This document shows, in pieces, positions 15,900-23,614 of a DNA stretch of 64,000 bases (positions are counted from its first letter, which is position 1; each line of letters starts with the position of its first letter). The position numbers were made by a program, and so were the translations under genes. The DNA is from Acidobacteriota bacterium (GTDB lineage Bacteria; Acidobacteriota; Blastocatellia; Pyrinomonadales; Pyrinomonadaceae), in contig CP065003.1 in NCBI GenBank assembly GCA_016700175.1, positions 1,188,001 through 1,252,000 on the forward strand, written 5' to 3'. Under the pieces are notes generated by a model. That model was not told where the DNA came from and did no database searches. It was given only the letters and a program-made list of their open reading frames with translations.

Positions 15900-17264
15900 A
15901 TGCCCGGACCGCAACTACATAACGTACTTGTCGTAGAAGACGAGGAGCTTATGCGGAACATACTCCGCGAGCTCCTCGAGGACGAGGGTTACGAAGTTCT
16001 GACCGCCGACAGCGCAGAATCCGCGCTGGAGATGTTCGCCGGCGAAGGCGTGTCCGTGACCATCACCGACATCAAGATGTCGGGAATGGACGGTCTCGAG
16101 CTTCTGGACAGTCTGAAGGCCGTGGACGAGAACGCACTTGTGATCATAATGACCGCATATTCGTCCGTCGATTCGGCGGTCGCCGCGCTTCGTAAGGGTG
16201 CGTACGATTACGTTACCAAGCCGTTCGTCAATGAGGACCTGATCCAGACCGTCCGCAACGCGATCCGTATGCGCGAGCTTTTTTCGGAGAACCGCGTTCT
16301 CCGGCGCGAGCTCGACCGCAGTCACAGTTTTAGCGAGATCATCGGAAACAGCGAGGCGCTACAAAGCGTTTTCCGGATCGTTGAGAAGGTAGCCGATTCG
16401 AACGCCAACGTGCTAGTCCAGGGCGAAAGCGGGACCGGCAAAGAGCTTGTGGCACGCGCGCTCCATCGACGCGGGCCAAGATCGGACATGCCTTTTCTCG
16501 CGGTCAACTGCGGCGCGCTCCCGGAGACGCTGCTCGAAAGCGAGCTATTCGGCCACAAGAAGGGATCTTTCACAGGTGCAACTGCTGACAAAAAAGGACT
16601 TTTCAGATCGGCCGACGGCGGTACGCTCTTTCTGGACGAGATCGGGGAAATGCCTCAGCCGCTTCAGGTCAAACTACTTCGCGCGGTCCAGGAACAGGAA
16701 GTGACGCCGATCGGCGCTTCTCAGCCCGTTTCCTTCGACGTCCGGATCATCGCAGCGACGAACAAGGACCTTGAAAAGGAAGTCTCGGAAAAACGGTTCC
16801 GCGAGGACCTCTTCTACCGGCTGAACGTCGTTGAGATAAACGTCCCTCCCCTTCGCGAGCGAAGGGAGGATATCCCGCTTCTCGCGAAGCATTTCGCTTC
16901 AAGGACTGCAAAGGAACAGAACGCGGGCGAGAAGCCTCTGACGAAGGACGCTATGGCGGCGCTCGTGAACCACAACTGGCGGGGAAATGTGCGCGAACTG
17001 ATGAACGCGATCGAAAGGGCTTATCTTCTGAGTTCCGGCGAGATCGATCTCGAAAGCCTTCCCCCGAGGATACGGAACGGCGCGAAAGGCGGATTCGAGA
17101 TACGCGACCCCGACGGGATACGCCCGACGCTGGAAGAGATCGAGCGCAGATACATCCTGGAAACCCTCCAGGCAGTCAAGAATGACAAGTCGGCTGCCGC
17201 GGAGATCCTCGGGATCGACCTCTCCACGCTCTACAGAAAGTTGAAGAAATACAACGAGATCTGA
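15900..17264 (+). CDS. Sigma-54-dependent response regulator (NtrC family)
   Basis: A 454-residue regulator with the canonical order of domains. Receiver at about 5-120 (VVEDEELMRN, phospho-acceptor Asp in TITDIKMSGMDG, switch Thr in MTAYSS, Lys in VTKPF). AAA+ domain at about 145-375 with Walker A GESGTGKE, Walker B GGTLFLDEIGEM and the sigma-54 contact loop GSFTGA, a Ser variant of the usual GAFTGA. A Fis-type helix-turn-helix lies at 412-454 (SAAAEILGIDLSTLYRKLKKY). No sensor kinase is adjacent, so the signal is unknown. It is convergent with the lipoprotein gene, two bases apart. Confidence 0.92.
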   Translation: MPGPQLHNVLVVEDEELMRNILRELLEDEGYEVLTADSAESALEMFAGEGVSVTITDIKMSGMDGLELLDSLKAVDENALVIIMTAYSSVDSAVAALRKGAYDYVTKPFVNEDLIQTVRNAIRMRELFSENRVLRRELDRSHSFSEIIGNSEALQSVFRIVEKVADSNANVLVQGESGTGKELVARALHRRGPRSDMPFLAVNCGALPETLLESELFGHKKGSFTGATADKKGLFRSADGGTLFLDEIGEMPQPLQVKLLRAVQEQEVTPIGASQPVSFDVRIIAATNKDLEKEVSEKRFREDLFYRLNVVEINVPPLRERREDIPLLAKHFASRTAKEQNAGEKPLTKDAMAALVNHNWRGNVRELMNAIERAYLLSSGEIDLESLPPRIRNGAKGGFEIRDPDGIRPTLEEIERRYILETLQAVKNDKSAAAEILGIDLSTLYRKLKKYNEI

Positions 17265-17266
17265 TG

Positions 17267-17794
17267 CTACCTGGTCTGGAGGGTGAGGACGAAGTAGTCG
17301 GTCTCGTCGATATGGACCAACGTGCCCGTCTTGTATGGTTTTTTTGCGAGCGAAGCGGCGTTGTACCCGCGACCTTTCAGGGTCTCATCTCCTGTAGTCG
17401 AACTCCTCGCGGCGAGTTCGGGCGGAAACCAGGACTCGGGATCGACCTTTGCCTCGAATGGAGTCCCTTGTCCCGACAACTGCTCGCGGAGCTTCTCGCC
17501 GTCCTCCTTAGAGAACCTGAATACGACCGTGAGCTTCTTTCCGGCCCCATTGGGAAGTTCGTCCTCTCGCCAGACGCTGTCCTGGGCGGGCTCGAATGGG
17601 ATCTCGACGAACTCACTTAGCTTGATCGCACTGTCTTCGGCGACGTTGGCGTCGGTGTTCACGTTGGAGGGACGGTTCGAGTCCTCGGCGGGACGAAGCT
17701 GGTTCGCCTTTCCGTAATCTTTGTCCTCAACGCAACTGAACAGAAAAAGGATGGATAAAAGCAGGGCGCAGACGCGCCAGCCGGGCCAGATCAT
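17267..17794 (-). CDS. Predicted lipoprotein, function unknown
   Basis: A 175-residue protein with a signal helix ending in a lipobox (LFSC, Cys21), so probably lipid-anchored. The mature part starts with an Asn/Asp-rich linker (RPSNVNTDANVAED), then a mixed alpha/beta domain of about 110 residues with KLTVVFRFSKEDGEKLREQL and a final VLTLQTR strand. No family was recognised. It is transcribed towards the NtrC-type regulator and away from the mutase gene. Confidence 0.6.
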   Translation of the reverse strand: MIWPGWRVCALLLSILFLFSCVEDKDYGKANQLRPAEDSNRPSNVNTDANVAEDSAIKLSEFVEIPFEPAQDSVWREDELPNGAGKKLTVVFRFSKEDGEKLREQLSGQGTPFEAKVDPESWFPPELAARSSTTGDETLKGRGYNAASLAKKPYKTGTLVHIDETDYFVLTLQTR

Positions 17795-17886
17795 TCGGCA
17801 ATTGTACGGTTAAGTCCTACAGTTTGGCAATGTTCTGAAACGGTTTGTTATCGCCCGCCGGCACAATCGATCCGCGTCCATCGTTT

Positions 17887-17915
17887 TTGCCGTTCGAGTT
17901 TGGTTGAACTAGAAT
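17887..17915 (+). promoter_or_regulatory. Sigma70-type promoter for methylmalonyl-CoA mutase
   Basis: TTGCCG at 17887-17892 and TAGAAT at 17910-17915 with a 17-bp spacer; predicted start near 17922, 30 nt before the ATG. GGGAG at 17943-17947 is five bases from the ATG. Confidence 0.65.
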
Positions 17916-17952
17916 GGAGCATTGGTCTTAATGCCGTTGGACGGGAGCGATA

Positions 17953-19635
17953 ATGCCTAACATAAAGGAACAACTGTCAGACGAACGCGCTGAAAAAGAG
18001 CGCTGGGAAAGAGAAACGCTCAAGCCCGTGACCGACCGCCATCCGGAAAGGAAGGAGTCGTTCGAGGGCGTCTCGCTGGAGCCGGTAGAGCGGCTCTACA
18101 CGGGCGCCGACACGGAAGGCATAGATACAAGAGCGGACATAGGCCTGCCCGGCGAGTATCCGTACACGCGAGGCATCCATCCGACGGGCTACCGCGGAAA
18201 GCTCTGGACGATGCGCCAGTTCGCGGGCTTTTCCTCACCTGAAGAAACAAACGCGCGTTTCAAATACCTTTTGGAGCAGGGCCAGACGGGCCTTTCGGTC
18301 GCGTACGATCTCCCGGCGCTGATGGGGCTTGACGCCGATTCGCCGCTTTCAGAAGGCGAGGTGGGCAAGTGCGGCGTGGCGGTCTCATCACTCGCCGATT
18401 TCGAGGTCCTCTTCGACGGCATCGACCTTGAAGAGGTCACGGTCTCGCAGACGATCAACGCTCCCGCGTGGATCTTCCTGGCGTTTTATCTTGTCGTCGC
18501 CGAAAAACAGGGCGCGGATTTCACTAAGATCTCCGGAACGCTCCAGAACGACATCCTGAAGGAGTACATCGCGCAGAAGGAATGGGTTTACCCGATCCGT
18601 CCGGCGATGAAGCTTGTCATCGACACGTTCGAGTACTGCAAGGACAACGTGCCACGGTACAATCCGATCTCGGTATCCGGCTACCACATACGCGAGGCCG
18701 GCGCGACCGCGCTGCAGGAACTCGCGTTCACGCTCCGCGACGGCGTCGAGTACGTCCAGTACGGCATCGACCGCGGAATGGACGTCGACGAGTTCGTTCC
18801 GAGGCTCTCGTTCTTCTTCAACGCGCACAACGATTTCTTCGAGGAGATCGCAAAATACCGCGCGGCGAGGATCGTCTGGGCGAGAACGATGAAGGAGCGG
18901 TTCGGGGCGAAGTCCGAAAGGACGATGAAGCTCAGGTTCCACACGCAGACCGCCGGAGTCTCGCTCACGGTCCAGCAGCCCCTGATCAACATAGCACGCG
19001 TCGCAATCCAGGCCCTTGCTGGCGTTCTCGGCGGAACCCAGAGCCTGCATACGGACGCCTATGACGAAGCGCTTGCGCTTCCCACAGACGAGGCGGCGCT
19101 GATCGCGCTTCGCACACAGCAGATCATTGCCGAAGAGACGGGAGCGGCGAACACGGTCGATCCGCTAGGCGGCAGCTACTACATCGAATCGCTGACGCAA
19201 AAGATGGTCGACGGCTGTTTCGATTACTTCGACAAGATAGACGGCTTCGGCGGAATGGTCGAGGCGATCGAGGCCGGTTTCCCGCAAAGAGAGATACAAG
19301 AGTCGGCGTACCAGTACCAGAAGGCGGTCGAGCGGAAGGAACAGACGATCGTCGGCGTCAACAAGTACGTGATGGAGCAGGAGATCTCGAAGACTGACAT
19401 CCTGAAGATCGACGAGTCGGTCCGCGATCACCAGCTCGAAAGGCTCGAACGTACCAAATCCACACGGGACAACGGCGCGGTCGCCAACGCTCTCGAACGG
19501 CTGAAGCAGGGTGCCAAGTCCGGCGAGAACCTTATGCCGGCGACGATCGACGCGGTCAAGGCGTACGCGACCGTTGAGGAGATCTGCGTTGCGCTCCGCG
19601 ACGTCTACGGAGTTTACGAAGAACCCGCGTTTTAG
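17953..19635 (+). CDS. Methylmalonyl-CoA mutase, large (substrate-binding) subunit
   Basis: A 560-residue acyl-CoA mutase catalytic subunit that isomerises methylmalonyl-CoA and succinyl-CoA with adenosylcobalamin. The substrate TIM barrel is complete: GEYPYTRGIHPTGYRGKLWTMRQFAGF (split here as GEYPYTRGIHPTGYR then GKLWTMRQFAGF) near 56-85, SVAYDLPALMGLD, the KISGTLQNDILKEYIAQ-type stretch, NPISVSGYHIREAGA, FRLHTQTAGVSL-like FHTQTAGVSLT, and LGGTQSLHTDAYDEAL. It stops after about 560 residues and lacks the B12-binding domain, which is encoded separately at 22543. Drives a four-gene same-strand run with the desaturase and the DUF3298-like gene. Confidence 0.92.
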   Translation: MPNIKEQLSDERAEKERWERETLKPVTDRHPERKESFEGVSLEPVERLYTGADTEGIDTRADIGLPGEYPYTRGIHPTGYRGKLWTMRQFAGFSSPEETNARFKYLLEQGQTGLSVAYDLPALMGLDADSPLSEGEVGKCGVAVSSLADFEVLFDGIDLEEVTVSQTINAPAWIFLAFYLVVAEKQGADFTKISGTLQNDILKEYIAQKEWVYPIRPAMKLVIDTFEYCKDNVPRYNPISVSGYHIREAGATALQELAFTLRDGVEYVQYGIDRGMDVDEFVPRLSFFFNAHNDFFEEIAKYRAARIVWARTMKERFGAKSERTMKLRFHTQTAGVSLTVQQPLINIARVAIQALAGVLGGTQSLHTDAYDEALALPTDEAALIALRTQQIIAEETGAANTVDPLGGSYYIESLTQKMVDGCFDYFDKIDGFGGMVEAIEAGFPQREIQESAYQYQKAVERKEQTIVGVNKYVMEQEISKTDILKIDESVRDHQLERLERTKSTRDNGAVANALERLKQGAKSGENLMPATIDAVKAYATVEEICVALRDVYGVYEEPAF

Positions 19636-19646
19636 GAACCTGAACG

Positions 19647-20507
19647 ATGCTCAAACCCACGGTGATAGCGATTCCCTTCTTCGCGCTCATGATCGCGATA
19701 GAGGCGTATCTCGTCATCCGTGAGAACCGCGAAGGATTCGACAAGAAGGACACCTGGACCAACATCCTGATCGGCTTCGCGAGCGTGGCGTTCGGATCGC
19801 TGATCGCGATCGTCACGGCGAATTTCTACCTTTGGGCGTACGAGCTTGCCCCGTACAAGATGCCGATGGACACCTGGTGGGCGTGGGGCCTTCTGCTGTT
19901 CGCGGACGACTTCGCGTACTACTGGTTCCACCGCTTCAGCCACGAGGTAAGGTTCCTATGGAACTTCCACGTCGTGCATCATTCGTCCGAGCAGTACAAC
20001 CTTAGCGTCGCCGTCCGCCAGAGCTGGTTCAGCGGCGTCTCGCACTGGATCTTCTACATCCCGCTGGCATTCCTCGGCTTCCCTTTCGCCGCGTTCGTGT
20101 TTATGCACGGATTAAACCTGATCTACCAGTTCTGGATCCACACGAAGCTGATCGACAGGATGGGACCGCTTGAGTGGGTGTTCAACACGCCTTCTCATCA
20201 CCGGGTCCACCACGGCGTGAACGACGAATACCTGGACAGGAACTACGCGGGGATCTTCATCATCTGGGACCGTATGTTCGGCACATTCGTCGAGGAGAAG
20301 GAGGAAGTCCGGTACGGGATCATCAAGCCCTTGAAGAGCTACAACGCTCTCTGGATCAACACCCACGGATGGTTCGAGATGGCGGAAGCTTTTCGAAACG
20401 CGCGAGGATTAAGAAACAAGCTCCGGTGTGTGTTCGGCTCTCCGAATATGGACCATACTTCAAAACAGCCGCTCAACATCGGCATCAAGGCCCCGGAACG
20501 CGTATGA
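19647..20507 (+). CDS. Sterol desaturase / fatty acid hydroxylase family protein
   Basis: A 286-residue integral membrane di-iron enzyme. Several hydrophobic helices frame the family histidine clusters: HRFSHE near residue 93, HVVHH near 109 and HRVHHG near 185, plus HTK between. Such enzymes hydroxylate or desaturate lipids using oxygen and an electron donor; the substrate here is unknown. It starts 11 bases after the mutase stop and its TGA overlaps the ATG of the next gene (ATGA), so the three genes are probably cotranscribed. Confidence 0.85.
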   Translation: MLKPTVIAIPFFALMIAIEAYLVIRENREGFDKKDTWTNILIGFASVAFGSLIAIVTANFYLWAYELAPYKMPMDTWWAWGLLLFADDFAYYWFHRFSHEVRFLWNFHVVHHSSEQYNLSVAVRQSWFSGVSHWIFYIPLAFLGFPFAAFVFMHGLNLIYQFWIHTKLIDRMGPLEWVFNTPSHHRVHHGVNDEYLDRNYAGIFIIWDRMFGTFVEEKEEVRYGIIKPLKSYNALWINTHGWFEMAEAFRNARGLRNKLRCVFGSPNMDHTSKQPLNIGIKAPERV

Positions 20508-21229
20508 AGATCCTTCTCGTCCCGCTCGCACTCATCCTATTCACAGTTTCAGCATTTCCCCAGGTCTCGATCACCCCCATGAAGGTGATCTATGTCAGGC
20601 AGGGAGACGACCTTCCGGACTTCAAGAGGCGGTTCGAGGTCACGTATCCGATCGTGTCGGGCCTGAAGAGCGAACGCGCGAAGCGGCAGTTCGAGGATAC
20701 GATCAGTTACTGGACGGCCTTCGACACCACGCTAGAGGAAAACCTCGGCGATTACTACTGGCTCGACACCCTCGATTATGAAGTCCCGTTCAATAGAAGC
20801 GGGATCGTCGTGATCCGGCTGTTCATCAACGGTTCGGGTGCGTATGTCGACGGCGACCTGAAGACCCTTGTCTTGGACACGAACACCGGCCGGCGCGTGA
20901 CGGTCCGCGAGGCGTTCATGAACCTGCCTGCGCTTGTCGAAAAGCTGGTCGTGATGCAGGAGGCTGCGGTTGCGGAAGAGATCGAGTCGCGGAAAGAAAT
21001 GGACCCGGATGACGCGGAGACGATAGCCGAGTATATGAAGGACAAGACGATCACGGTTACGTCTCTGGACGAGTTCTCGGTCTCGGACGAAGGCGTGACC
21101 TTCCATTTCGATTACGGATTCCCGCACGTGATCCAGGCCCTCCAGCCGAACGGCGATTATTTGTTTACGTGGGAGGAGATCGGGCCTTATTTGAGGAAGG
21201 GCGGGCCGCTTTCAAGGTTGAGGCTTTGA
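20504..21229 (+). CDS. Secreted DUF3298/RsiV-like protein
   Basis: A 241-residue protein. The start is the ATG that overlaps the preceding stop codon; it opens a clear signal peptide (ILLVPLALILFTVSAFPQ). The mature part has the pattern of RsiV/DUF3298 proteins: a YPIVSGL strand, a helix of ERAKRQFEDTISYW type, GDLKTLVLDTNTGRRVTVREAF, then a C-terminal VSDEGVTFHFDYGFP and FTWEEIGPYLRKGGPL. The related domain reappears in the larger protein at 50151. In RsiV the domain binds lysozyme; function here is not known. Confidence 0.65.
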   Translation: MKILLVPLALILFTVSAFPQVSITPMKVIYVRQGDDLPDFKRRFEVTYPIVSGLKSERAKRQFEDTISYWTAFDTTLEENLGDYYWLDTLDYEVPFNRSGIVVIRLFINGSGAYVDGDLKTLVLDTNTGRRVTVREAFMNLPALVEKLVVMQEAAVAEEIESRKEMDPDDAETIAEYMKDKTITVTSLDEFSVSDEGVTFHFDYGFPHVIQALQPNGDYLFTWEEIGPYLRKGGPLSRLRL

Positions 21230-21613
21230 ACTGCGGCTTCGCCGCGGTGCGACAGAACCCGAAGCGCTAGCGACGGGCCCAAGTGGTTTGAACCACGGAG
21301 ATCACGGAGAACACAGAGAAATTTCAACGCGAAGGTCGCCAGGGCCGCTAAGTCAGTTTGGGATTAACTCGGTAATTTCGAGGCCCATGATTCCGGATCT
21401 TCTCGGGACCTTACAGAAATTACGGATCGCTGCGGCTCAAGCCGAGTCCCGTAGGGACGGTGTTATGTTAGCCCCGGACAAGCCGAAGGCGCAGTCCGGG
21501 GTAGGGCGCCCACAACAAATCTTAGCCGCTTTAGCGGCGACAGAAACATTGCCCGGAGCGGTAACGACGGGCTCAAAGACATCTACCCACTGAGCCGCGA
21601 AGGCCCGTCACTC
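21230..21613. repeat. Intergenic repeat block R3
   Basis: Contains a CGGCTTCGCCG hairpin straight after the preceding stop, a copy of the B repeat (ACCACGGAGATCACGGAGAA...CGCGAAGGTCGCCAG, about 21290-21345), a small GTCCCGTAGGGAC hairpin, and a palindrome of family A at 21469-21503. An open frame exists here but it is made only of repeat sequence; no gene is supported. Confidence 0.7.
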
Positions 21614-22081
21614 TCAGTTTCCTAATTCGATCTGCACTTCCAAACTTTCAAGATTGTATTGCTCCGCTTCGGGATCTACTTTGATGAGTCGGTGAGTGCG
21701 TGCAAATCCACCATCTTTGCTGATCCTCAGTTCAAATACGCCTTTCGGAATACCGGGAATAAAGAATTCCCCGTCCTCAGACGTGATACAAACCCCAATT
21801 CGCTTCTGTTCTTTATCAGGAACGCTTCCTTTTGAGCCCATCCACTCCGGGTTATCAAACAGTTCAACCATCACATTCGCAGCCGGTTGTCCGTTCCAAA
21901 ACGAAACCTTGCCTTTTACTTGAAGAAAAGGAAGTTCTTCTTCGTCGTAGACTACTACCGTGAAATTTGCCCCGTCACGTGTCCTTTCTGGTGAATCCGG
22001 GAGAAGAACCTTGCAACCATCAAACGCTGATAAGGGCGCTGATAGAAATAGAACAGCGGCAAGTATCAATGTAACCTTCAT
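21614..22081 (-). CDS. Secreted transthyretin-like protein
   Basis: A 155-residue protein with a signal peptide (residues 1-19, ending LSAF). The mature part has the beta-sandwich pattern of the transthyretin-like / carboxypeptidase regulatory domain: VKGKVSFWNGQPAANVMVELFD, then ITSEDGEFFIPGIPKGVFELRISKDG and a final LESLEVQIELG strand. Two cysteines (about 23 and 98) could form a disulphide in the periplasm. Usually such domains are accessory binding modules. It is a lone gene between repeat blocks. Confidence 0.6.
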   Translation of the reverse strand: MKVTLILAAVLFLSAPLSAFDGCKVLLPDSPERTRDGANFTVVVYDEEELPFLQVKGKVSFWNGQPAANVMVELFDNPEWMGSKGSVPDKEQKRIGVCITSEDGEFFIPGIPKGVFELRISKDGGFARTHRLIKVDPEAEQYNLESLEVQIELGN

Positions 22082-22542
22082 CCTTCAGCTCCAATCTTCC
22101 GTAATCCTGACGCAATTCAAACAGAGTCAACTGGTGTTCTTCCCCTAGTATGCCCGCAATCCGAGCCGCAGCGGTAGCCCGCGCTGACGCTTGGGCTTCT
22201 GACACGTGCCAACCTGAATTCTGCCGTTTCTACGCGACCGCCCCGTGTGCTTTCTTCAGACTCATGCCGCCGCTACGCGGCTCGATAATTCAGGGCCCTT
22301 CCTACCGTGGGCTGCGCCCTTCGGGCTTGCCCACGGCTAAACGCAGGTCGTCGCTACGCGACTCAACCCGACTTCTGTCTCCCGTCTCCCGTCTCCTGTC
22401 TCCTGTCTTCTTGCTATGCCCGTCGCTTGCGCTCCGGGTTCCGATTCCCGTCTCCTGACTCCCGACTTCTGACTTCTGACTTCTCCCTGTTATACTTCCC
22501 CTTAATCCACTTAACCTCCGGCCCAGAGCCGGTTTATCCAAG
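22082..22542. repeat. Intergenic repeat block R4 with heptamer arrays
   Basis: Holds CCGCTACGCGG-type hairpins, an inverted family A palindrome (22303-22339), and degenerate heptamer arrays (CTCCCGT/CTCCTGT/CTTCTGA units) at 22372-22411 and 22446-22487. The second array runs straight into the candidate -10 box of the next gene. No gene. Confidence 0.7.
22468..22496 (+). promoter_or_regulatory. Candidate promoter for the B12-binding subunit, formed at the edge of a heptamer array
   Basis: TATACT at 22491-22496 lies 17 bp after TCTGAC (22468-22473), a -35-like hexamer that is itself part of the 7-bp repeat units. Predicted start near 22503, 40 nt before the ATG. Confidence 0.4.
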
Positions 22543-22947
22543 ATGAGCAACAGAAAGATAAGGGTTCTTGTCGCCAAGCCCGGTCTGGACGGACACGACC
22601 GCGGAGCAAAGGTTATCGCCCGCGCGCTTCGAGACGCAGGGATGGAAGTCATCTACACAGGCCTCCGCCAGACTCCTGAGATGATCGCCGCGGCCGCGCT
22701 TCAGGAAGACGTCGACGCCGTCGGCATCTCGATCCTCAGCGGCGCTCACAACACGCTCTGCCCGCGAATCGTCGATCTTCTTCGCGAGAACGGAATGGAC
22801 GACACGCTTGTCCTTGTCGGCGGGATCGTGCCCGATGAAGATATTCCGGTGTTGAAAGAAAAAGGCGTCTCGGCGGTCTTTCTGCCCGGCACGTCGACCG
22901 AGGACATCGTCACGTTCATCAACGAAAACGTCCGGAACGAGGGCTGA
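22543..22947 (+). CDS. Methylmalonyl-CoA mutase, B12-binding subunit
   Basis: A 134-residue stand-alone cobalamin-binding Rossmann domain. It has the axial-ligand motif DGHDRG (residues 16-21; the His binds cobalt), SILSGAH (the conserved SxL) and VGGIVPDED with the GTSTED tail, all as in the C-terminal half of one-piece mutases. It should assemble with the 560-residue subunit at 17953. Separated from that gene by about 2.9 kb, with its own likely promoter. The LEA-like gene begins 72 bases downstream. Confidence 0.93.
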   Translation: MSNRKIRVLVAKPGLDGHDRGAKVIARALRDAGMEVIYTGLRQTPEMIAAAALQEDVDAVGISILSGAHNTLCPRIVDLLRENGMDDTLVLVGGIVPDEDIPVLKEKGVSAVFLPGTSTEDIVTFINENVRNEG

Positions 22948-23019
22948 TGTCCACAGGATCCGCGAACAACTTCTCGGCCGCGCCGGACCATCCTGGCTCA
23001 GAAAAAGGGGAGAATTATT

Positions 23020-23511
23020 ATGAAATACAAGAAATTATTGATGATACCAGTGTTTTCGTTCCTTATCCTCGGCGCGTACGGCGTTGCGAACGCCCAGGTC
23101 ACCGACGCTGTGAAGAAAGCGGCGAAGGTCACCAAGGACGTCGCCAAGGACACGGCCGAAGTAACAAAGGATGTGGCGGTTGAAACTGCCAAGGTAACCA
23201 AGAAAGGCGCTGTGAAGGCCTCGAAGATCACGGCCGAAGGCGCGAAGAAAGGCGCCAAGGCAACGGCCTCCGGTGTGAAGAAAGGCTCGAAAGCGACCGC
23301 GTCCGGCGTCAAGAAAGGCTCGAAAGCGACGGCCTCCGGAGCCAAGACCGCCGGCGAAGCCACAGCCGACGCATCGGTCGAAGCCGCCGAAGCGACCGCG
23401 AAGGGCGGTAAGTGGCTCGTGGTCACGACCTGGGATGGGACCAAGTGGGTCTCGAAAAAGGTCTGGTTCGGAACCAAGAAGGCGGTAGTGGGAGAAGAAA
23501 AGAAACCGTAG
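23020..23511 (+). CDS. Secreted LEA-like protein with eight 11-residue repeats
   Basis: A 163-residue protein. A signal peptide (1-25, cleavage after VANA) is followed by eight consecutive 11-residue repeats at 37-124, for example VTKDVAKDTAE, VTKKGAVKASK, ATASGVKKGSK (twice identical) and ATADASVEAAE. The period, the Ala/Lys/Thr richness and the lack of aromatics resemble group 3 LEA proteins and amphipathic apolipoprotein-type helices. A C-terminal tail (125-163) is aromatic and basic (TTWDGTKWVSKKVWFG). GGGGAG lies before the ATG; a strong terminator follows. A role in envelope desiccation protection is possible but inferred. Confidence 0.7.
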   Translation: MKYKKLLMIPVFSFLILGAYGVANAQVTDAVKKAAKVTKDVAKDTAEVTKDVAVETAKVTKKGAVKASKITAEGAKKGAKATASGVKKGSKATASGVKKGSKATASGAKTAGEATADASVEAAEATAKGGKWLVVTTWDGTKWVSKKVWFGTKKAVVGEEKKP

Positions 23512-23545
23512 TTCGAAGGCCACATCCTTCGATCTCGCATTACGA

Positions 23546-23600
23546 GGGACGGTCAGCACGGACGGAATCCGCCGTTGTTGACCGTCCCTTTGATTTGTTT
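23546..23600 (+). terminator. Rho-independent terminator after the LEA-like gene
   Basis: A perfect 10-bp stem, GGGACGGTCA (23546-23555) / TGACCGTCCC (23579-23588), with an inner CGG...CCG pairing, followed by TTTGATTTGTTTT. Confidence 0.85.
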
Positions 23601-23614
23601 TCTAATTAAGGCAA

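Noticed and set aside
17795..17952. Cobalamin riboswitch upstream of the mutase gene
   Set aside because: Region is too short and lacks the conserved B12-box; a plain promoter occupies it.
21288..21593. 101-residue open frame
   Set aside because: Entirely composed of B unit and family A repeat sequence; no ribosome site.
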